Under the pieces are notes generated by a model. That model worked only from the letters and a program-made list of their open reading frames with translations, did not search any database and was not told the DNA's origin. DNA of 12,558 bases, taken from NCBI GenBank assembly GCA_964399475.1, contig CAYNRB010000082.1, positions 1 through 12,558 on the forward strand, written 5' to 3'. The stretch comes from QPIN01 sp964399475. Lineage in GTDB: Bacteria; Pseudomonadota; Gammaproteobacteria; Methylococcales; Methylomonadaceae. Positions 7,553-12,558 of this stretch are shown here, piece by piece (within the stretch, counting starts at the first letter, position 1; each line of letters begins with the position of its first letter). The translations under genes were made by a program, and so were the position numbers.

Positions 7553-8506
7553 ATGATTGTTGCAATAACTGGTGCATCAGGTTTTATTGGGAAAAAACTA
7601 GCAATTAGGCATCTTGCCTTGGGAGATCAAGTTCGGTTTTTGACTAGAAATAAGGAATCACTAGCTCTTATAGCTGGAGCGCAAGGTTATCTTGGAGATA
7701 TAAGATTTCCAGGTGAAAATTTAGTCTCATTCGTTCAAGGAGTAGATATCCTTTATCACTTAGCTGCTGAAATTAAGGATGAGAAATTAATGTGGCAGAT
7801 TAATGTAGAAGGAACAAAAAACCTACTCCAATTGTCAGAAGGCAAGATTGGATGCTGGATTCAGTTAAGTAGTACTGGAGTTTATGGCCAGCCTCGTAAA
7901 GGAATAATTACTGAAGGCAGTTTGTTAGATCCCCAGAATCTTTATGAGCAATCAAAAGCTAAGTCTGATAAATTAGTTACTGAGTTTTGTCGGCAAAAGA
8001 AACTGGCAGGATGTCTACTTCGCCCATCAAATGTTTTTGGGGCTGAAATGTCTAACCAATCATTATTTCAGTTGATAAGTATGATTAATAAGGGACGGTT
8101 TTTCTTTGTTGGAAAAAAAGGTGCTATTGTTAATTATATTCATGTCGATAATGTAGTTGATGCATTGATTTATTGTGCTAAAGATCTTCCCAACAGCTCG
8201 CAAGAAATTTTTAGTAATATAGTTTCAGATTACTGTACTATTGAACAAATGGTAGAGGTATTTTCAAAGTCACTGGGTAAAGCTCCACCAACACTAAGAC
8301 TGCCTAGAACTCTCATACTATTTATTGCAATGATAGTTGAAAAGATTCCTAGAATGCCACTTAAGCAATCTAGAATAAATGCAATTACTAGCCAAGTAAT
8401 TTATTCTTCTGAAAAACTTTATAATGCCATGGGGACTCAAAATAAAACTAGTATCACTGATGGCTTTAAGCTATTGGTTACTGAGTGGAAAAAATCACAT
8501 GAGTAA
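7553..8506 (+). CDS. Extended SDR: NAD(P)-dependent sugar epimerase/dehydratase/reductase
   Basis: A 317-residue extended short-chain dehydrogenase/reductase. TGASGFIG at 6-13 is the NAD(P)-binding Rossmann motif, YHLAAE at 68-73 the conserved strand, LSSTGVYG at 105-112 carries the catalytic Ser/Thr, and YEQSK at 131-135 is the YxxxK active site. RPSNVFG follows as the substrate-loop motif. The catalytic set looks complete. It probably acts on a nucleotide-linked sugar as 4-epimerase, or as reductase of a 4-keto sugar. The C-terminal part contains a hydrophobic stretch (LPRTLILFIAMIVEKI), seen in several 3-beta-HSD-like members. Its end overlaps the GT4 gene by 8 bases (ATGAGTAA), so it may make the donor that the GT4 uses. 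The particular reaction is not predictable. Confidence 0.83.
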   Translation: MIVAITGASGFIGKKLAIRHLALGDQVRFLTRNKESLALIAGAQGYLGDIRFPGENLVSFVQGVDILYHLAAEIKDEKLMWQINVEGTKNLLQLSEGKIGCWIQLSSTGVYGQPRKGIITEGSLLDPQNLYEQSKAKSDKLVTEFCRQKKLAGCLLRPSNVFGAEMSNQSLFQLISMINKGRFFFVGKKGAIVNYIHVDNVVDALIYCAKDLPNSSQEIFSNIVSDYCTIEQMVEVFSKSLGKAPPTLRLPRTLILFIAMIVEKIPRMPLKQSRINAITSQVIYSSEKLYNAMGTQNKTSITDGFKLLVTEWKKSHE

Positions 8507-9647
8507 ATTGAAAGTGATTAGGGTGGTTACAACACCTGAATGTGTACCATGGCATTTAGGTAACACACTAGTTAGAATGAAAGATGATTTTGATGTGACT
8601 GTTGTAGGCCAGAATGTGTCATCTTATGCGGAGCGTTATCCTGATATCAAATGGGTTAATATTGATATTAACAGGCGGCTTAACCCTTTTTCTGACCTTA
8701 TATCAATTCTACAGTTATGCCGTATATTTATTAAATACAAACCGGACATTGTTCATTCGATTATGCCTAAGGCTGGATTGTTAGCAGCGGTTGCTAGCTT
8801 GATCTGTTTCGTGCCTGTAAGAATTCATAGCTTTACAGGTCAGGTTTGGGCAACTAAGCATGGGATCCCACGTTTTTTTTATAAGGTAATTGACCGGCTT
8901 ATAATATTTATAAATACTTTATGTTTAACAGATAGCCCTTCTCAGTCAAGCTATTTATACCATCATAATATTTCTTATAGAGGCGTGCCTCTTCAAGTGC
9001 TATCAAAAGGTTCATTATCTGGAGTTGAAGTATCTAGATTTAATAATGAAACAATTAAGAATGAAGCAAAAAAATTACGAAAAAAGGTTGGGATAACAGA
9101 GTCTGATTTTGTTTTTGCATTTATAGCTCGTAAATCTCATGATAAGGGAGCATATGAGATCATTAGAGCATTTTCATCACTTAGCCAACTCCATTCTAAT
9201 ATTAAGTTGTTATTTGTAGGTCCAGATGAATCTGATGGTGATATTTCTATTTTGATAAAGAGTAATTCATCTGCTGATAATCATATCATTGACATTGATA
9301 AAGTTGATAATCATGAAGTGTACTTGGCTCTTAGTGATGTTCTTTGCTTGCCAAGTTACCGAGAAGGATTTGGTAGCATTGTTATTGATGCAGCCGCACT
9401 TTCTATTCCTACAATCGGTTCTGATATTCCAGGATTAGTGGATTCAATAGAAAATGGTTCTACAGGTGTACTGATCCCAGTGGGGGATACTAGAAAACTG
9501 GTCGATGCGATGAGCTTCTTTATAGTTAATCCTGAGAAAGCTAAGGAAATGGGAAACCGTGCATATGAACGAGTAGAGAACTTCTTTACTGCAGATATTT
9601 TGTATGATGCGCTACGTGATACCTATCGACGGCTTGTATCTAAGTAA
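8499..9647 (+). CDS. GT4 family glycosyltransferase
   Basis: A 382-residue GT-B glycosyltransferase of family GT4. I take ATG 8499: it overlaps the SDR stop by 8 bases, has GAGTGGA at 8483-8489, and begins MSKLKVIRV, a normal first strand. A longer in-frame start at 8424 lies inside the SDR gene and adds no conserved sequence. Landmarks: HSIMPKAGLLAA at 86-97, HSFTGQVW at 110-117, the linker LSKGSLSGV at 168-176, AFIARKSHDKG at 207-217 (start of the donor domain), and SYREGFGSIVID at 286-297, the nucleotide-sugar motif. The usual EX7E is EX7D here (Glu289, Asp297). SDIPGLVD follows. It probably transfers the second sugar of the repeat unit or a HexNAc-type residue in the cytoplasm, but that is inference. 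A T8 tract lies at 8873-8880. Confidence 0.87.
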   Translation: MSKLKVIRVVTTPECVPWHLGNTLVRMKDDFDVTVVGQNVSSYAERYPDIKWVNIDINRRLNPFSDLISILQLCRIFIKYKPDIVHSIMPKAGLLAAVASLICFVPVRIHSFTGQVWATKHGIPRFFYKVIDRLIIFINTLCLTDSPSQSSYLYHHNISYRGVPLQVLSKGSLSGVEVSRFNNETIKNEAKKLRKKVGITESDFVFAFIARKSHDKGAYEIIRAFSSLSQLHSNIKLLFVGPDESDGDISILIKSNSSADNHIIDIDKVDNHEVYLALSDVLCLPSYREGFGSIVIDAAALSIPTIGSDIPGLVDSIENGSTGVLIPVGDTRKLVDAMSFFIVNPEKAKEMGNRAYERVENFFTADILYDALRDTYRRLVSK

Positions 9648-9670
9648 TAGCTTATGAGAGATTTACTACA

Positions 9671-10630
9671 GTGAAAATTATGATTACAGGAGCAACGGGA
9701 TTTATAGGTGAAAAAGTAGTTGAACACCTTTTAAAACTGGGACATGAAGTTCGAGCATGTTCAAGGACACTAGATACTCGTAAGCCGAGCGGGTTTGATT
9801 TATTTAAAATAGATAATCTGTCAGAAAATACGAAATGGAATGATGCATTGAATGGTATCGATGTTGTGATTCATACTGCCGCCCGAGTACATATTATGGA
9901 TGATTCTGCGGCCGAACCATTAACAGAATTTCGTAAAGTAAATACAAAAGGAACGCTTGCTTTAGCTGAACAGGCAGCAGAATATGGAGTGAAACGATTT
10001 ATATTCATCAGTTCTGTAAAAGTGAGCGGAGAAGAGACTGAATTTGCTAAACTTTTTAAAGAAAATGATGAGTTTATACCTAGTGATCCCTACGGACTAT
10101 CAAAATACGAAGCTGAACAAGGACTTATAAAACTGGCTAAAGAAACGGATATGGAAGTAATAATTATTCGCCCTCCTCTAGTTTATGGTCCTAGTGTTAA
10201 AGCTAATTTTGCTACGATGATGTCGTGGGTTAACAAAAGAATACCGTTACCTTTCGGTGCAGTTCAGAATAAGCGTTCATTTGTTGCTATAGAGAACCTA
10301 GTGAGTTTTATTATTCACTGCATGCAACATCCTAAAGCTGCTAATGAGGTGTTTTTAATCTCTGATGGTGAAGATGTTTCAACTACGGAGTTATTACGTA
10401 AGGTGGCCACTGCTTTTGGCAAAAAGCCACTACTATTGTCCGTTCCAGTTAGATTGATGACATGGGTTGCGAAGTTGTTAGGCAAGCAGGATGTTGCTAA
10501 CCGATTATTTGGTTCTTTACAGGTTGATAGTTCAAAGGCGCATCAATTATTAGGCTGGGAACCGGTGATTACGATGGATGAGCAACTGAAAAAAATAGCG
10601 GACGTTTATTTGACTAAGCAAGGTGATTAA
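9671..10630 (+). CDS. WbpV/WbpK-like UDP-4-keto-sugar reductase (extended SDR)
   Basis: A 319-residue extended SDR. The start is GTG 9671 (GAGAG at 9656-9660), because it restores the full first strand MKIMITGATGFIG; the ATG at 9680 would cut it. TGATGFIG at 6-13 binds NAD(P), HTAARVHIMDD at 68-78 is a strong signature of the WbpV/WbpK/QuiNAc-reductase group, ISSVKVSGE at 113-121 and YGLSK at 141-145 give the catalytic residues, and RPPLVYGP at 167-174 lines the substrate site. These enzymes reduce UDP-4-keto-6-deoxy-GlcNAc to UDP-QuiNAc or UDP-FucNAc, acting after a WbpM-type dehydratase, which is not in the window. Such genes usually sit directly before the initiating transferase. Here about 1 kb of debris intervenes. 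The 3' end is duplicated as a broken copy downstream, sharing a 21-base perfect match (10565-10585 with 10842-10862). Confidence 0.85.
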   Translation: MKIMITGATGFIGEKVVEHLLKLGHEVRACSRTLDTRKPSGFDLFKIDNLSENTKWNDALNGIDVVIHTAARVHIMDDSAAEPLTEFRKVNTKGTLALAEQAAEYGVKRFIFISSVKVSGEETEFAKLFKENDEFIPSDPYGLSKYEAEQGLIKLAKETDMEVIIIRPPLVYGPSVKANFATMMSWVNKRIPLPFGAVQNKRSFVAIENLVSFIIHCMQHPKAANEVFLISDGEDVSTTELLRKVATAFGKKPLLLSVPVRLMTWVAKLLGKQDVANRLFGSLQVDSSKAHQLLGWEPVITMDEQLKKIADVYLTKQGD

Positions 10631-10715
10631 TCAATGCAACCTTGCAAATTAGAATCTTTAAATCTAAAATGTGCTAATGATAACGCGATCTTTACAGCAA
10701 AATCTAATCAATGCA
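10628..10715 (+). repeat. 11-bp direct repeats flanking a 66-bp segment
   Basis: TAATCAATGCA occurs at 10628-10638, where it begins with the stop codon of the reductase gene, and again at 10705-10715. The 66 bases between contain no frame or clear inverted repeat that I can identify. This could be a target duplication or a tandem-duplication trace in the scar region. It could also be chance. Confidence 0.35.
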
Positions 10716-10784
10716 TTACAAAACATGCCCGTTGTTGCTTTGTTGGGTGGGTAATTCCCCCTAAGTCAAAATAGAGATTTATGC

Positions 10785-10905
10785 TGCTGCAGAGCCAGGT
10801 AGGACAGATCCAAAGCAAGAAACTTGCTTGGTTGGAAACCAGTGATTACGATGGATGAGCAATTAAAAAAGAGTAGATGCATTTGTGATGAAGAAAAATA
10901 CTTGA
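10785..10905 (+). pseudogene. Frameshifted 3' remnant of a second WbpV-like reductase gene
   Basis: Translated piecewise, this stretch reads as the C-terminus of a paralogue of the gene ending at 10630. From 10803 the frame gives DRSKARNLLGWKPVITMDE, then QLKK, against VDSSKAHQLLGWEPVITMDE in the intact gene. After the KK codons the frame shifts, and VDAFVMKKNT followed by TGA at 10903-10905 corresponds to the ADVYLTKQGD end. Before 10803 a further one-base shift leads into a short stretch resembling LQ-QV. There is thus a partial gene end with two frameshifts and its own original stop codon. The rest of that gene is absent, which suggests loss by recombination with, or replacement by, the intact copy. 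The left limit is approximate. No product is expected. Confidence 0.8.
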
Positions 10906-10921
10906 TCAACCTCTCTCCAAT

Positions 10922-10941
10922 GTTTAAACTTAGGTTTAAAC
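10922..10941 (+). promoter_or_regulatory. Paired GTTTAAAC palindromes, possible antitoxin operator
   Basis: The 8-base palindrome GTTTAAAC occurs at 10922-10929 and again at 10934-10941, 12 bases apart centre to centre, about 30 bases before the AAGGAGG of the broken antitoxin gene. MazE-type antitoxins repress their own promoter by binding palindromic sites in this position, so an operator is a reasonable reading. There is no clear -35/-10 pair, and the assignment is inference. Confidence 0.4.
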
Positions 10942-10971
10942 GGTGTGGTGAAGTTTGGAGGCTTAACCGTG

Positions 10972-10978
10972 AAGGAGG
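10972..10978 (+). promoter_or_regulatory. Strong ribosome binding site AAGGAGG of the antitoxin gene
   Basis: A near-perfect Shine-Dalgarno sequence lies 5 bases before TTG at 10984-10986. TTG-GAT-ATA would give the usual LDIKKWGN-type start of MazE, but that frame is one base out of register with the antitoxin body. The site therefore marks the ancestral start and exposes the frameshift at the A-run 10992-10997. Confidence 0.65.
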
Positions 10979-10983
10979 TTACT

Positions 10984-11222
10984 TTGGATATAAAAAATGG
11001 GGCAATAGTTTGGGTGTTCGACTGCCCGTTGTGATTGCCCGCGAAGCACATTTGCATACCAATCAAAGTGTGAAAATTTCAGTGATTAATAAGCAAGTTG
11101 TTATAACGCCAATTTTAGATGGATCTTTAACATTGGATCAACGATTAGAAAACTTTGATCTTGCACGGCATGGCGGTGAATCAATGGTTGTTGATGAACG
11201 TTTAGGTGCAGAGAAGTGGTAA
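10984..11222 (+). pseudogene. MazE-type (AbrB/SpoVT fold) antitoxin, frameshifted at its start
   Basis: From 10993 the frame encodes KKWGNSLGVRLPVVIARE and a C-terminal part with FDLARHGGESMVVDERLGAEKW, a clear MazE antitoxin: a swapped-hairpin DNA-binding N-terminus and a toxin-binding tail. In this frame there is no usable start codon with a ribosome binding site; upstream it only runs into the reductase remnant. The natural start (TTG 10984 behind AAGGAGG) is in another frame, and the shift falls in a run of six A (10992-10997). Seven would restore the gene. So either it is dead, or slippage on the A-run gives some product, or this is a sequencing error. The stop TAA overlaps the toxin start by 7 bases (GTGGTAA), the usual mazEF coupling. 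The adjoining toxin is also broken, which favours decay. Confidence 0.75.
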
Positions 11223-11484
11223 AAAGATCAGTCAAATGGTTGCCCTCACGGCAAGATATTATCTGGATTGATTGTAATCCTCAAGTTGATCAAGAAGTAA
11301 GGGATATTCATCCTTTTACAGTATCTATAGGGAAATCGAACAAAAATAAGATAAGTTATGTTCTTTGTCATCAGCCAAAATCGTTTGATTGGCGTGTGCG
11401 AAGAGCAAAGCCACATCCATTAGGCATGTTAGATGATTCGTATTTAGTGTGGTTTGCGAGTGTCTAAATCAGATTGTTATGTTA
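11216..11484 (+). pseudogene. MazF/PemK-type endoribonuclease toxin, internally deleted
   Basis: The GTG at 11216 opens MVKRSVKWLPSRQDIIWIDC and then QVDQEVRDIHPF, the normal first third of a MazF-family mRNA interferase. It then jumps directly to SIGKSNKNKISYVLCHQPKSFDWRVRRAKPHP, the last third. The middle strands that normally follow HPF, with the LPMT-type motif, are missing, about 25-30 residues by family length. The joint lies at CATCCTTTT (11309-11317); family members have a second NPF-like motif there, so deletion between short repeats is likely. The frame then stops at TAA after FASV, while LNQIVML can be read in another frame at 11464-11484, so a second small deletion removed the link to the C-terminus. 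The remaining 83-codon frame should not make an active toxin. A MITE-like element begins at once. Confidence 0.8.
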
Positions 11485-11647
11485 AGGAAGCTCTGATCAA
11501 GTCATGAACTCACATCTCACGCCCAAAACATCCAGTTTCTGCGTTAAAAAACTTCGCAATAGCGCACTATTACCTGCGTTTTTCGCCTTGAAACTGAACA
11601 TTTTTGACGCAAGCTGTTTCGCCCAGACTTGTTCAGAGGCTCCTTAA
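11482..11647. mobile_element. 166-bp MITE-like palindromic element
   Basis: The ends TTAAGGAAGCTCTGATCAAG... (11482-11503) and the reverse complement of 11626-11647 match at 19 of 22 positions. Inside, the left and right halves also match each other loosely in reverse complement, up to a centre near CGCA at about 11561-11564 (CAATAG against CTATTA, AAAAAC against GTTTTT, CAGTTT against AAACTG). The whole could therefore fold as one long hairpin. No coding frame is present. TTAA at both outer edges is either part of the terminal repeat or a target duplication. It looks like a non-autonomous element inserted between the dead toxin and the PglC-like gene. The transposase family that would move it is not identifiable here. 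Confidence 0.75.
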
Positions 11648-11668
11648 ATGATCATGATTAATATAATC

Positions 11669-11674
11669 AGGTGA
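11669..11674 (+). promoter_or_regulatory. Ribosome binding site setting the GTG start of the PglC-like gene
   Basis: AGGTGA lies 4 bases before GTG 11679, and no ATG in the frame precedes the first membrane segment. This supports the GTG start and a protein beginning MKKIFDFTLAIL, normal for this family. Confidence 0.55.
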
Positions 11675-11678
11675 GTCA

Positions 11679-12239
11679 GTGAAAAAAATATTTGATTTTA
11701 CCTTGGCTATTTTGGTGGGTTTAGTTCTTTTATTCCCCATTTTATTTGTCGCCATTATGGTTAAGTTTTCTTCGCAAGGCCCTATTTTATACTGGTCTGA
11801 TCGAGTCGGTAAAGGTAACCACCTTTTTCGCATGCCGAAATTTAGGAGTATGAACGTAGATACACCTGCGGTAGCAACACATTTATTAAAAGATCCGAAA
11901 AGTGTATTAACACCAATAGGTGATTTTCTTCGCAAATCTAGTTTGGATGAGTTACCCCAGTTATGGTGTATTTTTAAAGGTGATATGAGTTTTGTCGGGC
12001 CGCGACCGGCACTGTTTAATCAGGATGATTTAATTGAACTGCGAACAGAACAGGGAGTGCATAAACTTATACCAGGTTTAACGGGTTGGGCACAAATTAA
12101 TGGTCGTGATGAGTTACCCATTGTTCAAAAGGTTGAGCTGGATAAAGCATACCTTAAGAATCGATCGTTTCGATTTGATCTTTATATTTTGTGGCTTACA
12201 TTTGTAAAAGTAATGAAGCGAGATGGTGTTTCTCATTAG
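11679..12239 (+). CDS. PglC-like phosphoglycosyl transferase (initiating sugar transferase)
   Basis: A 186-residue monotopic phosphoglycosyl transferase, the small catalytic form found in PglC and WbtB-type enzymes. It moves a phospho-sugar from a UDP donor to undecaprenyl phosphate and so starts the repeat unit at the inner membrane. Residues about 6-29 form the hydrophobic re-entrant helix, broken at Pro20. RMPKFRSM at 51-58 is a conserved loop. SSLDELPQLW at 87-96 contains the catalytic Asp90-Glu91 pair. SFVGPRP at 104-110 and PGLTGWAQINGRD at 132-144 complete the family pattern. Length and motifs look intact. It starts with GTG. Together with the WbpV-like reductase, the first sugar is probably QuiNAc or FucNAc type, which is inference. 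The usual direct adjacency of these two genes is interrupted by a reductase remnant, a dead toxin-antitoxin pair and a MITE, so it may need its own or a read-through transcript. Confidence 0.88.
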   Translation: MKKIFDFTLAILVGLVLLFPILFVAIMVKFSSQGPILYWSDRVGKGNHLFRMPKFRSMNVDTPAVATHLLKDPKSVLTPIGDFLRKSSLDELPQLWCIFKGDMSFVGPRPALFNQDDLIELRTEQGVHKLIPGLTGWAQINGRDELPIVQKVELDKAYLKNRSFRFDLYILWLTFVKVMKRDGVSH

Positions 12240-12558
12240 TACTAAACTCTAAAAGTCAGCATTTTCATGATCTCCATTATTATTCAAGTTGCAGTGATTC
12301 AGTCACCGTCTGTTTTTAGTGGGAGGAGTCTGATTCTGCTCATATTCCGGCTAAAATCTACCGGAATGACGAAGGAGTAAAAGTTGCAGATTGATTTCAC
12401 TTTGGTATGGACTTTCAAATTCGTCAATCCAACATTCTTACCTAATCGACAAGAAATCGCTCCTCGGCAACTGCTCCTGCGTTGCTCTACTAAGTTACAT
12501 CCATGTAACGATGCATTTCTTGCATACACTTGTATCTTAGAAGCTGTGCCAACCATTA
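12240..12558. other. 319-base gene-free end with repeat-like sequence
   Basis: No convincing gene is present. An 85-codon frame on the minus strand is made of repeat-like sequence. The stretch holds a hairpin, ATTCCGG/CCGGAAT, at 12344-12350 and 12361-12367. A 9-base direct repeat, AAGTTGCAG, occurs at 12286-12294 and 12381-12389. A small palindromic cluster occupies 12451-12534, including GTTACAT/ATGTAAC at 12494-12500 and 12503-12509 and ATGCA/TGCAT at 12511-12525. This fits nested short interspersed repeats. No T-run terminator follows the PglC-like gene. Confidence 0.55.
12286..12389. repeat. REP-like hairpin segment bounded by 9-bp direct repeats
   Basis: AAGTTGCAG at both ends encloses 86 bases that include the CCGG-centred hairpin (12344-12367). 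Sequence after each copy is also partly alike (TGATTCAGTCAC and ATTGATTTCAC). It could be an insertion with a 9-bp target duplication or two diverged tandem units. I see no terminal inverted repeat. Confidence 0.4.

Noticed and set aside
8424..8498. Longer N-terminus for the GT4 enzyme from ATG 8424
   Set aside because: It lies within the SDR coding sequence. ATG 8499 has a ribosome binding site and starts at the first GT-B strand.
10824..10983. Reading the antitoxin as a 132-residue protein starting at TTG 10824
   Set aside because: The extra N-terminus is the reductase remnant plus the operator-like spacer, which happens to stay open into the antitoxin frame. It is an accidental fusion, not a domain.
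11662..11667. Perfect TATAAT as a promoter for the PglC-like gene
   Set aside because: Transcription from it would begin at about the ribosome binding site or after it, leaving no leader, and no -35 element lies at suitable spacing.
12299..12556. 85-codon minus-strand frame as a gene
   Set aside because: It runs across hairpins and repeat-like units, has no ribosome binding site that I can see, and its protein has no recognisable domain.
1..12558. CRISPR array, tRNA, rRNA or intact insertion sequence
   Set aside because: I looked for regularly spaced repeats, RNA-gene cores and transposase motifs and saw none in the window.

Overview
The window is part of a surface-polysaccharide (capsule or O-antigen) biosynthesis locus from an AT-rich Gram-negative bacterium. 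A gammaproteobacterium is my best guess. It rests on the gene families present (PseG-like hydrolase, KpsS-like transferase, WbpV-like reductase, PglC-like initiating transferase), on the MazEF remnants and on the short palindromic repeats. I cannot name a species. Every recognisable gene is on the + strand, and no flippase (Wzx), polymerase (Wzy) or export gene is visible.

Left part (1-4256): the tail of an unidentified gene is followed by a tightly coupled cassette. It holds an amidohydrolase-like protein with altered metal-ligand positions, a PseG-type UDP-sugar hydrolase, a PIG-L/LmbE-type N-deacetylase and a 550-residue KpsS/KpsC-like transferase. Start and stop codons overlap by 8 bases or abut through the first three coupled genes. 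PseG-type enzymes normally remove UDP on the way to nonulosonic acids (pseudaminic or legionaminic type). Two further candidate hydrolases next to it suggest making or trimming an unusual acylated sugar, with the KpsS-like protein as a possible transferase for it. This is inference.

Middle (4257-9647): three GT2 glycosyltransferases, each preceded by a 100-210 base AT-rich spacer, then an extended SDR (NAD-dependent epimerase/reductase) that overlaps a GT4 glycosyltransferase by 8 bases. Together with the KpsS-like protein and the initiating enzyme these could build a repeat unit of several sugars.

Right part (9671-12558): a WbpV/WbpK-like UDP-4-keto-sugar reductase and a PglC-like phosphoglycosyl transferase probably make and load the first sugar (QuiNAc or FucNAc type) on undecaprenyl phosphate. 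About 1 kb of genomic debris separates them: the frameshifted 3' end of a second copy of the same reductase gene, a mazEF-type toxin-antitoxin pair with both genes broken, and a 166-bp palindromic MITE-like element. The last 319 bases hold no gene, only further repeat-like and hairpin sequence. I read the 10.6-11.65 kb stretch as a recombination scar at the edge of an exchanged polysaccharide cassette.
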